Positions 7,177-15,684 of a DNA stretch of 64,000 nt are shown here, piece after piece. The translations under genes and the position numbers were made by a program. Source of the stretch: Streptomyces rishiriensis (GTDB lineage Bacteria > Actinomycetota > Actinomycetes > Streptomycetales > Streptomycetaceae); contig NZ_JAUSWV010000002.1 of assembly GCF_030815485.1 (NCBI RefSeq), positions 1,426,001-1,490,000 of the forward strand. The letters are read 5' to 3'. The notes below the pieces were generated by a model, which worked only from the letters and a program-made list of their open reading frames with translations, made no database searches and was not told the DNA's origin. Each line of letters opens with the position of its first letter. Within the stretch, counting starts at the first letter, position 1.

Positions 7177-8760
7177 CTACCAGCTGGTCTTCCGCGTCAG
7201 CTCCCACACCATCATGATCGTCGAGGGGTCCAGGGACCGCTCGCCGCCGGAGACGTCCTCGGACGAGGCCAGGTACTGCTTGCCCTGCCACAGCGGGAGC
7301 AGCCGGGCGTCGTCGACGAGGATCTGCTGGGCCTCCTCGAAGTCCTTCACGACGTTGGCGCGGTCGCTCTCCCCGCGGGAGCGGGGCAGCAGCACCTGCG
7401 TGATCTCCTTCGCCGGGTACGGCGTGCCGAGCGCGTTCTGATCACCGACGAAGGGGGCGATGAAGTTGTCGGCGTCGGGGAAGTCCGGGGCCCAGCCGCG
7501 GCCGAACACGGGGTACTCGCCCTTCTGGTATCCCACGACGTAGGTGTTCCAGGGACGGCTCTTGAGCGTGACCGAGAACAGACCCGAGGCGTCGAGCTGC
7601 CTCTTGATCTCCTTGAACTCCAGAGCGGTGTCGGAGCCGTAGCGGTCGGTGGTGTACCAGAGCGTGAGCGGGACGGTCTCGGTGATCCCCGCCTCGGTGA
7701 GGATCTTGCGGGCCTTGCCCTTGTCCGGGTCGCCGAAGGAGTCGAAGAAGCCGGTGGTGTGGCCGGTCAGGCCGGACGGGACCATGGAGTACAGCGGCTC
7801 GACGGTGTCCTTGTAGACCTCGTGCGCGATCGCGGCCCGGTCCACGATCTGGGCCACGGCCCGGCGCACGGCGACCTTCTCGGACCACGGGTCCTTGGGG
7901 TTGAACACCAGGTAGTTGATGTTGCTGCCGGCGCCCTCGATGAGCTGGAGGCCCTCGTTGGCGGCGTTCTTGCCGTCCAGGTCGACGATGTCGTCGGCGG
8001 CGAGACCCTGGTAGGTGATGTCGATGTCCTTGGCGCGCAGGGCCTTGACCATCTCGCCGGAGTCCTGGAAGTAGCGGATGGTCACCGCGTCGTTCTTGCG
8101 GTCGGCGAAGCCCTTGTAGTTGTCGTTCCGTACGAGTACGGCCTGCTTGCCCTGTTCATAGGACTGGAGCCGGTACGGGCCGGAGCCGACGATGCCGTCC
8201 GACTTGCGCAGGGCCTTCGCGGAGTAGTCGTCGGGGTCGACGAGGGACATGCCCGGGGTGGCCAGCACGAACGGGAAGGTGGCGTCGGGCTTGTTGAGCC
8301 GGAAGAGGACCACCCGGTCGCCCTTCGTCTCGACGCTGTCGAGGCTGCCCAGGAGTCCGTTGGGGCCGGTCTCGGCGTTGATCGTCCTGATCCGGTCGAT
8401 CGAGTGCTTCACGGCGTTCGCGTCCAGCTTGTCGCCGTTGGAGAACTTGAGACCGTCGCGGAGTTCGCACTTGTACGTACGGTTCGAATCGTCCGTGAAG
8501 TCACAGGACTCGGCGGCGTCCGGCTGGGGACTCGTCGCTCCGTTGGGGTAGCTCAGCAACGTTTGGTAGATGTTGCGGAACAACTCCCACGAGCCGTCCC
8601 AGGCGGCGGCGGGGTCGAGCGTGCTGGGAGCACTGGTGGTGCCCACGACGATCGGTCCGGCGTCGTCGGAGCTCTCCTCTCCCAGGAGGCTGCATCCGGC
8701 CACCAGGGATATGGACACGATCGCCGCCATCTGCTGCAAGGATCGGTTCCGGTTGAACAC
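7177..8760 (-). CDS. ABC transporter substrate-binding lipoprotein (SBP family 5)
   Basis: 527-aa extracytoplasmic peptide/nickel-type binding protein. A short basic start and hydrophobic segment end in the lipobox SLVAGC, then an acidic linker. The SBP_bac_5 fold is recognisable from GTTSAPSTLDPAAAWDGS, the KHSIDRIRTINAETGPNG segment and the C-terminal region YQKGEYPVFGRGWAPDFPD. GTG 8760 is chosen for its GAGGAG site and a normal-length signal peptide; the open frame extends 28 codons upstream without signal-like sequence. No permease or ATPase genes adjoin it, so it is an orphan binding protein or works with components encoded elsewhere. Confidence 0.88.
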   Translation of the reverse strand: MFNRNRSLQQMAAIVSISLVAGCSLLGEESSDDAGPIVVGTTSAPSTLDPAAAWDGSWELFRNIYQTLLSYPNGATSPQPDAAESCDFTDDSNRTYKCELRDGLKFSNGDKLDANAVKHSIDRIRTINAETGPNGLLGSLDSVETKGDRVVLFRLNKPDATFPFVLATPGMSLVDPDDYSAKALRKSDGIVGSGPYRLQSYEQGKQAVLVRNDNYKGFADRKNDAVTIRYFQDSGEMVKALRAKDIDITYQGLAADDIVDLDGKNAANEGLQLIEGAGSNINYLVFNPKDPWSEKVAVRRAVAQIVDRAAIAHEVYKDTVEPLYSMVPSGLTGHTTGFFDSFGDPDKGKARKILTEAGITETVPLTLWYTTDRYGSDTALEFKEIKRQLDASGLFSVTLKSRPWNTYVVGYQKGEYPVFGRGWAPDFPDADNFIAPFVGDQNALGTPYPAKEITQVLLPRSRGESDRANVVKDFEEAQQILVDDARLLPLWQGKQYLASSEDVSGGERSLDPSTIMMVWELTRKTSW

Positions 8761-8905
8761 GCGCACGCTCCTCGATCTGCCATGCCAAGGGTTGGCAGAC
8801 CATACCGCAGCCTCACGCGCCGTGAACCCGCGCCCTTGAAGCATTCTTGATCACTTCATGGTGACTACGTTGTCATCGCCCCGCGTGACGCCCGAACGAC
8901 GACAC

Positions 8906-8935
8906 GGGCGCCGTTTCCGTCAGGAAACGACGCCC
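8906..8935 (-). terminator. Terminator of the FabG-like pair
   Basis: 13-bp stem (8906-8918 with 8923-8935), one mismatch, GTCA loop. It lies 34 bp past the stop of the minus-strand SDR gene. Confidence 0.7.
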
Positions 8936-8968
8936 GCGCGCGGGTGTCGGGTTCAGGCCGAGCCGTGA

Positions 8969-9730
8969 TCAGCCCACGCCGGCGTTGAGGAAGATCCCGC
9001 CGTCGACGACGAGCGTCTGGCCGGTGATCCAGTCCGACTGTTCCGAGGTCAGGAACGCGGCGGTACCGCCGATGTCGGAGGGCACGCCGAGCCGGGCGAG
9101 CGGGTAGGCGGCGGCCGCCTCCTCCTCGCGGCCCTCGTACAGCGCCTGGGCGAACTTCGTCTTCACCACGGCCGGGGCGATCGCGTTGACCCGCACACGC
9201 GGCGCGAACTCGTGCGCCAGCTGCTGGGTCAGGTTGATCATCGCGGCCTTGCTGACGCCGTACGCGCCGATGAACGGCGAGGCGGAGAGTCCCGCGACGG
9301 AGGCGATGTTGACGATCGCGCCGCCGTTGTCCTTCTGCCAGGCGTGCCAGGTCCGCTGCGCGAAGCCGAGCGCGGAGACCACGTTGGTCTCGAAGACCTT
9401 GCGGGCCACGTCCAGGTCGAGGTCGGCGATCGGCCCGAACACCGGGTTCGTACCGGCGTTGTTCACGAGGAAGTCGACGCGGCCGAAGGCCTCCATGGTG
9501 CGCTCGACGGCGGCGGCCTGGTGCGCCGGGTCGTGCGCCTTGCCGGCGACGCCGATGACCCGGTCGGCGCCGAGCTGCTCGACGGCCTCCTTGAGCGCGT
9601 CCTCGCCGCGGCCGGTGATGCAGACCCGGTCGCCGCGGGCGACGAGTGCCTCGGCGACGCCGTAGCCGATGCCGCGGCTGGCGCCCGTGACGAGGGCGAC
9701 CTTGCCGGAGAGTGCGGGCAGTTCAGTCAT
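8969..9730 (-). CDS. SDR family oxidoreductase (FabG-like)
   Basis: 253-aa classical short-chain dehydrogenase. Cofactor motif TGASRGIG near residue 15, structural NNAG, and the catalytic Ser (NIASVAGLSAS) and YGVSK. The C-terminus ends VVDGGIFLNAGVG. It is the second gene of a two-gene minus-strand unit, 31 bp after the FabG-type gene at 9762. The pair resembles the fabG2/fabG3 arrangement I remember from Streptomyces coelicolor, so a beta-ketoacyl-ACP/CoA reductase role is plausible but unproven. Confidence 0.85.
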   Translation of the reverse strand: MTELPALSGKVALVTGASRGIGYGVAEALVARGDRVCITGRGEDALKEAVEQLGADRVIGVAGKAHDPAHQAAAVERTMEAFGRVDFLVNNAGTNPVFGPIADLDLDVARKVFETNVVSALGFAQRTWHAWQKDNGGAIVNIASVAGLSASPFIGAYGVSKAAMINLTQQLAHEFAPRVRVNAIAPAVVKTKFAQALYEGREEEAAAAYPLARLGVPSDIGGTAAFLTSEQSDWITGQTLVVDGGIFLNAGVG

Positions 9731-9761
9731 GTTCGTGATCCCCAGTGCTCCCTAGTGGCCT

Positions 9762-10523
9762 TTAGTCGAGCGGTCCGCCGGCGACGTACAGCACCTGGCC
9801 GGAGACGAAGCCGGCGGCCTCGTTCGTGAAGAAGGCGATCGCGTTGGCGATGTCGTCGGGCTCGCCGACGCGCGCGACCGGGATCTGGGTGGCGGCCGCG
9901 GCCTTGAACTCCTCGAAGCCCATGCCGACGCGGGCCGCGGTCGCGGCGGTCATGTCGGTGGCGATGAAGCCGGGGGCGACGGCGTTGGCGGTGATGCCGA
10001 ACTTGCCGAGCTCGATGGCGAGGGTCTTGGTGAAGCCCTGGAGACCGGCCTTGGCGGCGGAGTAGTTGGCCTGGCCGCGGTTGCCGAGCGCCGAGGAGGA
10101 GGACAGGTTGACGACCCGGCCGAAGCCCGCGTCGACCATGTGCTTCTGAACGGCCTTGGTCATCAGGAAGGAGCCGCGCAGGTGCACGTTGAGCACGGTG
10201 TCCCAGTCCGAGGCGCTCATCTTGAACAGCAGGTTGTCGCGGAGCACGCCCGCGTTGTTGACGAGGATCGTCGGCGCGCCCAGCTCCGCGACGACCCGTG
10301 CGATCGCCGCCTCGACCTGGGCCTCGTCGGAGACGTCGGCGCCGACCGCGACGGCCTTGCCGCCCGCCGCGGTGATCTTCTCGACGGTGTCCTTGCAGGC
10401 GGCCTCGTCGAGGTCGACGACCGCGACCGCACGGCCTTCCGCGGCCAGCCGTACGGCGGTGGCGGCTCCGATGCCGCGCGCCGCGCCCGTGACCACGGCG
10501 ACCCGCTGCTCAGTGGTGGACAT
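9762..10523 (-). CDS. fabG: 3-oxoacyl-ACP reductase FabG-type SDR
   Basis: 253-aa classical SDR likely reducing 3-oxoacyl thioesters with NADPH. It has TGAARGIG (cofactor), a following acidic VVDLDEAA stretch, NNAGVLRDN (typical FabG wording), active-site Ser in LSSSSALGNRGQANYSAAKAG with Tyr and Lys, and the C-terminal FVSGQVLYVAGGPLD. First gene of the pair with the SDR at 8969. A small palindrome about 50 bp upstream (10572-10581) suggests TetR-type control. Streptomycetes have several FabG paralogues; the main fatty-acid-synthesis copy is normally next to fabI/inhA, so this one may be accessory. Confidence 0.85.
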   Translation of the reverse strand: MSTTEQRVAVVTGAARGIGAATAVRLAAEGRAVAVVDLDEAACKDTVEKITAAGGKAVAVGADVSDEAQVEAAIARVVAELGAPTILVNNAGVLRDNLLFKMSASDWDTVLNVHLRGSFLMTKAVQKHMVDAGFGRVVNLSSSSALGNRGQANYSAAKAGLQGFTKTLAIELGKFGITANAVAPGFIATDMTAATAARVGMGFEEFKAAAATQIPVARVGEPDDIANAIAFFTNEAAGFVSGQVLYVAGGPLD

Positions 10524-10571
10524 TGCTGGTTCTCCTCGCCCTTGAGAAAATCTGGATGCGCCCGAGTGGTG

Positions 10572-10581
10572 AGCGACCGCT
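10572..10581 (-). promoter_or_regulatory. Palindrome in fabG promoter region
   Basis: AGCG-AC-CGCT lies within GAGCGACCGCTTAGTACC on the plus strand. AGCG-N2-CGCT cores are common in TetR-type operators near lipid-metabolism genes in actinobacteria. Assignment is inference from position and symmetry. Confidence 0.4.
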
Positions 10582-10655
10582 TAGTACCTTCGGCAGACGT
10601 GACGCTAGAAGCCCTGGCACCCGGTGTCAACGCCACACGGCGCGGGTGTGATCCA

Positions 10656-11072
10656 TTACCTCACCAGCAGTTCCAGCAGCCGCGCCGTCTCGGCGGCGGG
10701 ATCGGTGGTGAGCCCCGTGTGGACGGGGCCCGGCTGGACGATGGTCGAGCGGGGCGCGATCAGCCAGCGAAAGCGCCGTCCGGCGTCGTCGTGCGCCGCC
10801 TGACCGGCCGAGGCGCCGCCCGCGCACACACCCTCGACCGCCCGCAGCGCGGCGCGCACCCCGTTCACGTCCGCGTCCGGATCCAGCGCCAGCAGCTTCG
10901 CCTCGTCGAGGTGGGTGCGGGCACCGACGTAGTCCTGGCCGCGGCAGTACACCAGCACGCCCGCGTTGACGCACTCGCCGCGTTCGACGCGCGGTACGAC
11001 CCGCAGCAGGGCGTACTCGAAGACGTCCCGGTCGCCGCCCTGGCCCGGCCGGGTGATGTGGCGCTCGTTCAC
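10656..11072 (-). CDS. DUF3037 family protein
   Basis: 138-aa protein with the DUF3037 start: RDVFEYALLRVVPRVERGECVNAGVLVYCRGQDYV (read in two parts), then a region rich in Asp/Ala and a short C-terminal helix. GTG 11072 overlaps the stop of the HipA-like gene by four bases (GTGA), implying translational coupling. The two families are commonly adjacent in actinobacteria as I recall. No catalytic residues can be named; the function is unknown. Confidence 0.8.
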   Translation of the reverse strand: MNERHITRPGQGGDRDVFEYALLRVVPRVERGECVNAGVLVYCRGQDYVGARTHLDEAKLLALDPDADVNGVRAALRAVEGVCAGGASAGQAAHDDAGRRFRWLIAPRSTIVQPGPVHTGLTTDPAAETARLLELLVR

Positions 11073-11824
11073 TTGGTCCCCTTGATGCGGTCGTGGATGA
11101 CGGCGGCACGGGCGAGCAGAGGGGCCGCGTAGGCCCGCCGGAGCGCGTCCGGGGTGTCGAAGCCGGGCTCGTCCGCCAGCCAGACGTCGGGGATCTCGGC
11201 GGTGACCTCGGCGAGGAGGTCGGCGGTGATCAGCGGCGCCAGCTCCGCCGCCGCTGCCGCGACGTCCGGTCGGAACGGGGTCAGAGCGTGGTCGGAGGCG
11301 TCGTAGGGGCGGGCCGCGGAGGTCTCGGCGGTGGGCCAGTTGTGCTGCCAGATCATGGTGGCGCCGTGATCGACGATCCACAGGTCGCCGCGGTGGACCA
11401 GCAGGTTGGGGTTGCGCCAGGAGCGGTCGACGTTGTTCACGAGCGCGTCGAACCAGACGATCCGGCCGGCCTCCCCGGAGCTCACCGGGAAGGCGAGCGG
11501 ATCGAAGCCGAGGGCGCCGGAGAGGAAGTCCATGCCGAGGTTGGTGCCGCCGCTGGACTTCAGCAACTCCTGTACCTGCTGGTCGGGTTCGCCGAGTCCC
11601 AGCACGATGTCGAGCTCCACGGTCACCAGCCGGGGCACCCGGAAGCCGAGCCTGCGGGCGAGCTCGCCGCAGACCACCTCGGCGACGAGCGTCTTGCGGC
11701 CCTGCCCTGCGCCGGTGAACTTCATGACGTACAGACCGAAGTCGTCGGCCTCGACGAGTCCCGGCAGGGAGCCGCCCTCACGCAGGGGTGTGACGAAGCG
11801 GGTCGCGGTGACTTCCTTGAGCAT
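11069..11824 (-). CDS. HipA-like kinase-fold protein
   Basis: 251-aa protein related to the kinase part of HipA, without the N-terminal subdomain of canonical HipA toxins. Kinase-like elements are visible in order: a Lys on strand 3 (LYVMKFTGAGQGRKTL), a helix Glu in AEVVCGELARRLG, a catalytic-loop Asp/Asn (NNVDRSWRNPNLL) and a metal-binding DHG (WIVDHGATMIW). This suggests an active phosphotransferase. No HipB-type antitoxin lies beside it; the partner is the coupled DUF3037 gene. Substrate and role are unknown; a toxin role should not be assumed. Confidence 0.8.
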   Translation of the reverse strand: MLKEVTATRFVTPLREGGSLPGLVEADDFGLYVMKFTGAGQGRKTLVAEVVCGELARRLGFRVPRLVTVELDIVLGLGEPDQQVQELLKSSGGTNLGMDFLSGALGFDPLAFPVSSGEAGRIVWFDALVNNVDRSWRNPNLLVHRGDLWIVDHGATMIWQHNWPTAETSAARPYDASDHALTPFRPDVAAAAAELAPLITADLLAEVTAEIPDVWLADEPGFDTPDALRRAYAAPLLARAAVIHDRIKGTK

Positions 11825-11900
11825 CGCCCCAGGCTACTGGGCCTGGCACGATGCGTGGCCGACAGCTGCGCGACAGCTCTGGCTTACGCCGCACTCATCT

Positions 11901-11912
11901 CTGACGGGTCAG
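11901..11912. promoter_or_regulatory. CTGAC-GG-GTCAG palindrome
   Basis: Perfect 12-bp palindrome in the 189-bp divergent region between the HipA-like gene and the Rieske gene, followed by TATC. A related element, CTGACG-N3-CGTCAG then TATTG, occurs at 21826. Confidence 0.45.
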
Positions 11913-12013
11913 TATCTCGACACCGTCCGGACTTGGCGGGGTGCTGAACGACCGGCGCCCGCGGCTCGTACCTCTCGGCAGATCCACGCATCCCCTGGAA
12001 GGGAACCCTCAGC

Positions 12014-12517
12014 ATGACCAGCGCATCGATCAAGTCCGCGTCGGGGCCCGCCCGCCGTGCCGTCGTGGCAGCCGCCGGAGCCGCGGGGCTCTCCGTCGCG
12101 CTGACCGCGTGCGGAGGCTCCGACGACGACTCGTCGAGCTCGTCCGCCTCGGCCGGCACGTCGGGTTCCACCGGGTCCGGCGACGCCGCGAGCACCGGCG
12201 GCACGGGCGGCGGGGACAACGCCGCGGCCGGCGCCGCGCTCACCACGACCGCCGACATACCCGAGGGCGGTGGCAAGGTGTTCGACGCCGAGAAGGTGGT
12301 GGTCACCCAGCCGACGGCGGGCACCTACAAGGCGTTCTCCGCCGTCTGCACCCACCAGGGCTGCGCGGTGAAGAGCATCAGCGACGGCGTCATCAACTGC
12401 CCCTGTCACAACAGCAACTTCTCGATCACGGACGGCAGCGTGAAGAGCGGCCCCGCGCAGAAGCCGCTGCCCGAGGTGCCGATCACCGTCAGCGGCGACT
12501 CGATCACACTGGCCTGA
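12014..12517 (+). CDS. Rieske [2Fe-2S] lipoprotein
   Basis: 167-aa exported ferredoxin-type protein. A twin-arginine (ARRAVVAAAGAAGL) signal ends in a lipobox (LTAC), then a ~55-residue Ser/Gly/Asp linker and a C-terminal Rieske domain with both cluster motifs: CTHQGC and CPCH. The Tat route fits a folded iron-sulfur protein. Cysteines of the disulfide pair (last C of CTHQGC, first of the second motif pattern) are present. It probably carries electrons at the outer membrane face; its partner is not evident nearby. Its last 14 bp overlap the convergent isochorismatase-like gene. Confidence 0.9.
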   Translation: MTSASIKSASGPARRAVVAAAGAAGLSVALTACGGSDDDSSSSSASAGTSGSTGSGDAASTGGTGGGDNAAAGAALTTTADIPEGGGKVFDAEKVVVTQPTAGTYKAFSAVCTHQGCAVKSISDGVINCPCHNSNFSITDGSVKSGPAQKPLPEVPITVSGDSITLA

Positions 12518-13151
12518 CGGCCGGACGCCGGAGGCAGGCCAGCACCTCGTCGGTGGTCACGACCGTGGCGACCAGGGCGAGGGTGTGGCGGATCATCGCG
12601 GGGGTGTAGTCGGTCGGCACCCCGGCGATGGCGTCCGACGGCACGACGGCCGTGTAGCCCCGGTTGACGGCGTCGAAGACGGTGTTCGGGATCGCCACGT
12701 TGGCCGAGACGCCGGTCACCACCAGGGTGCGGCAGCCCAGGTTGCGCAGCAGGGCGTCGACGTCGGTGCCCTGCACCGGCGACAGCCCGTGCAGCCGCCG
12801 TACCACGAGGTCCTGCTCGGCCACCTCGATCGGAGGCGCCGGGCGGGTCGCGTCGGTGCCGGCGAGCTGCTGGACGGGCAGGCGCTCGGCCGCGCGGAAC
12901 AACCGGGCGTTGCGGTTGGCGCCCCGGCCGTCGGGGCGGCGCTCGGCGACGGCGTGCACGACCTGGACGCGGCTCGCGTGGGCCGCCGCGACCAGCCGGG
13001 CGACGTTGGCGAGGGCCCCCGACTCCCGTGCCGCGCGGGCGAGCTGGGGCAGCGCGGCATCCGGTCCGACGACGCCCTGCTGGCACTCCACCGTGATCAG
13101 GACGGTGCTCGCCGGGTCGAGGAGGGCGCTGAGCTGTTCGTACGACGGCAT
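12504..13151 (-). CDS. Isochorismatase-fold (cysteine hydrolase family) protein
   Basis: 215-aa alpha/beta protein of the isochorismatase-like family. The N-terminal strand is TVLITVECQQGVVGP, where the usual Asp of DxQ is Glu. The nucleophile segment reads VVTGVSANVAIPNTVFDAVN: the position normally Cys in cysteine hydrolases is Ala here. With both changes, amidohydrolase activity is doubtful; it may bind ligand or act by another mechanism. ATG 13151 follows AGGAGG. It ends inside the Rieske gene by 14 bp (convergent). Confidence 0.8.
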   Translation of the reverse strand: MPSYEQLSALLDPASTVLITVECQQGVVGPDAALPQLARAARESGALANVARLVAAAHASRVQVVHAVAERRPDGRGANRNARLFRAAERLPVQQLAGTDATRPAPPIEVAEQDLVVRRLHGLSPVQGTDVDALLRNLGCRTLVVTGVSANVAIPNTVFDAVNRGYTAVVPSDAIAGVPTDYTPAMIRHTLALVATVVTTDEVLACLRRPAVRPV

Positions 13152-13282
13152 GACTCCTCCTGGCGTCGGTGTGCGGCGGGCGACAGTAACCGCCATTGCG
13201 CGCAGAAGGAAGAACACCCATGCTTTCCTGACGGGATTTCAGGAGAGCGGCACGTACACACAAGAGAAGAATGAGGGGCCGG

Positions 13283-13750
13283 ATGACCGTCACACAGCGC
13301 CGGGGCCGGAAGATCATGATGTCGCCGGGTGAACTGGACGCGTTTCTCACCCTCCAGCGCACCTGCCGGGTCGCGACCGTGTCCACCGACGGCGCCCCGC
13401 ACGTCAGCGCCCTGTGGTTTCTCTGGGACGGCACCGCGTTGTGGCTGTACTCCGTCGTGCGCAGCAAGCGCTGGGCGGACCTGAAGCGCGATCCCCGGGT
13501 CGCGATCGTGATCGACACGGGCGAGGAGTACGACGCGCTGCGGGGCGTGGAGCTGTCCGGCGTGGTGGAGTTCGTGGGCGAGAGCCCGCGCACCGGTGAG
13601 CTGTGTGCCGAACTCGACGCCGTGGAGACGCGCTTCGCGCGCAAGAACTTCGGCCTGGACGCGATGCCGCACGACGGCCGGCACGCGTGGGTGCGGCTGA
13701 AGCCGTCGAAGATCGTGTCCTGGGACTTCCGCAAGCTGGGCGGCTCGTAG
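13283..13750 (+). CDS. Pyridoxamine 5'-phosphate oxidase-fold / F420-binding type protein
   Basis: 155-aa split-barrel flavin/F420-binding protein. The fold shows in LTLQRTCRVATVSTDGAPHVSALWF, a central LYSVVRSKRWADLKRDPRV with basic residues fitting FMN/F420 phosphate, and the late FARKNFGLDAMPHDGRHAWVRLKPSKIVSWDF. ATG 13283 is preferred to 13271 because GAGGGG lies at a good distance. It may reduce or bind small oxidised metabolites using F420; substrate unknown. It is convergent with the LysR gene, 24 bp away. Confidence 0.8.
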   Translation: MTVTQRRGRKIMMSPGELDAFLTLQRTCRVATVSTDGAPHVSALWFLWDGTALWLYSVVRSKRWADLKRDPRVAIVIDTGEEYDALRGVELSGVVEFVGESPRTGELCAELDAVETRFARKNFGLDAMPHDGRHAWVRLKPSKIVSWDFRKLGGS

Positions 13751-13774
13751 GGCGGTTCCGTCCGATCGGCCGGG

Positions 13775-14677
13775 TCAGCCCACAGCTTTCCCCGCGGCCT
13801 TGAGCGCCGCGACCGCCGCCCGGATCGACGGGCGGCGGTCGGCGTCCGCCCGCCAGAGCACGTACACGTGCCGGCGCACCCGCTGCCGCAGGGGAACCGT
13901 CACGACGCCCTCGGGCACCGGGTGACGTCCGAGCAGCGGCGCGATGCACACGCCCAGTCCGGCGGCCACCAGACCGAGCTGGGTGTGCGTCTCGGCCGCC
14001 CGGTGCCCGACGATCGGCTCGACGCCCCGTGAGCGCAGCGTGAACATCAGCCACTCGTGACAGAACTCGCCCTCGCCCCAGGTGATCCACTCGTCCTCGG
14101 GGAACTCCGCCAGGTCCACCTCGTCCCGGTCCGCGAGGGGGTGCCCGGCGGGCATCGCGACATCGGCGGGATCGTCCAGGATGGGCGCCTTGACCAGTCC
14201 GTCCGGCACCGGCATCGGCTTGTTGTACCAGTCCAGGACGACGGCGAGGTCGAGGTCGCCGCGGACCACGCCCGCGACCCCGCGCTCGGGTTCCAGCTCG
14301 CACGAGCGCAGGCGCAGCCCCGGGTGCGCCTTGCGCAGCTCGGCGAGCGCGACGGGAAACAGTCCGCGTGCCGCGGTCGGGAACGCGGAGAGCCGCAGCT
14401 CCCCCACCACCTGTCCGCGCTGGGCCTCCAGATCGGACTGCGCGAGCTCGACCTGCGACAGGATCCGGGAGGCGTGGTCGGCGAGCAGCCGTCCCGCGTC
14501 CGTGAGCCGCACTCCTCGCCCCTGCTTGGCGAGGAGCCGCTGGCCGACCTCCCGCTCCAGCTTGGCCATCTGCTGCGAGACGGCCGAGGTGGTGATGTGC
14601 AGCCCCAGTGCGGCGCCGCTGACCGACCCGTGCCGGGCCAGCGCGTCGAGGGTGCGCAGACGCTCCAGGTTCAACAT
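13775..14677 (-). CDS. LysR family transcriptional regulator
   Basis: 300 aa. The N-terminal winged helix is clear: LERLRTLDALARHGSVSGAA, then TTSAVSQQMAKLEREVGQ and KQGRGVRLTDAGRLL. The effector domain (from ~92, GELRLSAFPTAARGLFP) ends with a basic segment and Arg/Ala-rich tail. It is divergent from the EamA transporter gene at 14743, with an operator-like inverted repeat between, so it probably controls that transporter and itself. The effector is unknown. Confidence 0.9.
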   Translation of the reverse strand: MLNLERLRTLDALARHGSVSGAALGLHITTSAVSQQMAKLEREVGQRLLAKQGRGVRLTDAGRLLADHASRILSQVELAQSDLEAQRGQVVGELRLSAFPTAARGLFPVALAELRKAHPGLRLRSCELEPERGVAGVVRGDLDLAVVLDWYNKPMPVPDGLVKAPILDDPADVAMPAGHPLADRDEVDLAEFPEDEWITWGEGEFCHEWLMFTLRSRGVEPIVGHRAAETHTQLGLVAAGLGVCIAPLLGRHPVPEGVVTVPLRQRVRRHVYVLWRADADRRPSIRAAVAALKAAGKAVG

Positions 14678-14680
14678 GTA

Positions 14681-14702
14681 AGCGATGCTACGAGGTATCG
14701 CT
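14681..14702. promoter_or_regulatory. LysR-type operator candidate
   Basis: AGCGAT (14681-14686) and ATCGCT (14697-14702) form a perfect 6-bp inverted repeat with a 10-bp spacer, directly in front of the LysR start and 41 bp before the EamA start. Confidence 0.6.
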
Positions 14703-14742
14703 CGAATATTCTCGGTTGTGTGAGGAGACGGCGTCCAGCAGC

Positions 14743-15684
14743 ATGACGCTCATGACTGCTGTCACCGCCCCCGCCCGGACCTCCCCGCACGTCCCCGCAC
14801 GCCCCCGTCGCGCCCTCGACTGGCGGCTGCGTTTCGGCGTGCTGTCGCTGATCTGGGGCTTCAGCTTCCTGCTCATCAAGGTGGGCACCGACGGCTACGC
14901 GCCCTTCCAGGTCACCCTGGGCAGGCTGCTGTTCGGTACGGCGGTCCTCGCGGTCGCGATGGTGGTGAAGCGCGAGCGGCTGCCGCGCGGGGCCCGCACC
15001 TGGGCGCATCTGACGGTGGCGGCGTTCCTTCTCAACGCGCTGCCCTTCTCCCTGTTCGCCTACGCGGAGCTGACGATCCCCTCCACCCTGGCCGGGATCT
15101 GCAACGCGACCTCGCCCCTGTGGGGGATGGCCCTGTCCCTGGTGGCGCTGTCGGAGGACCGGCCGACCCGGCTGCGCGTCGCGGGCCTGGGTCTCGGCTT
15201 CCTGGGCGTCCTGACGGTCCTCGGCGCCTGGCAGGGCTTCCACGGCCTGGACGCCCGGGGGACCGCCCTGGCCCTGTTCGCCTCGCTCAGCTACCCGATC
15301 GGCTGGATCTACCTCCGCCGCACCCTGGCGAACACCGGCTCCTCGGCCCTGTCGATGACCGGCGGGCAGCTGTTGCTCGCCACAGCCCAACTGGCCGTGG
15401 TCACCCCGCTGTTCACCACCTTCCCGAGCCGTTTCCCGCTGGTCCCGCTGCTGGCGACGGCGGCCCTGGGCGCGCTCGGCACGGGTCTCGCCCTGCTGAT
15501 CCAGTACGGCCTGGTCACGGAGGTCGGCCCCACGACGGCTCAGATGGTCACCTACTTCATCCCCGTCATCGCGACGGCGGCCGGCGTCGCGATCCTCGGC
15601 GAGCCGCTGAGCTGGTCGACTCCGGTGGGCGCGGCGATCGTCCTGGCGGGAGCGGCGCTCACCCAGGCGCGGGCCAGGTCCTGA
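14743..15684 (+). CDS. EamA/DMT family transporter
   Basis: 313-aa membrane protein with about ten hydrophobic segments in two EamA repeats (first repeat starts LSLIWGFSFLLIKVG; second around LFASLSYPIGWIYLRR). Likely exporter of a small metabolite or amino acid. ATG 14743 is chosen; a TTG at 14716 is in frame but unlikely. Regulated presumably by the divergent LysR protein. Substrate not predictable. Confidence 0.85.
   Translation: MTLMTAVTAPARTSPHVPARPRRALDWRLRFGVLSLIWGFSFLLIKVGTDGYAPFQVTLGRLLFGTAVLAVAMVVKRERLPRGARTWAHLTVAAFLLNALPFSLFAYAELTIPSTLAGICNATSPLWGMALSLVALSEDRPTRLRVAGLGLGFLGVLTVLGAWQGFHGLDARGTALALFASLSYPIGWIYLRRTLANTGSSALSMTGGQLLLATAQLAVVTPLFTTFPSRFPLVPLLATAALGALGTGLALLIQYGLVTEVGPTTAQMVTYFIPVIATAAGVAILGEPLSWSTPVGAAIVLAGAALTQARARS

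Noticed and set aside
11069-11824. Canonical HipAB toxin-antitoxin system
   Set aside because: No HipB-type HTH gene and no HipA N-terminal subdomain; partner is DUF3037.
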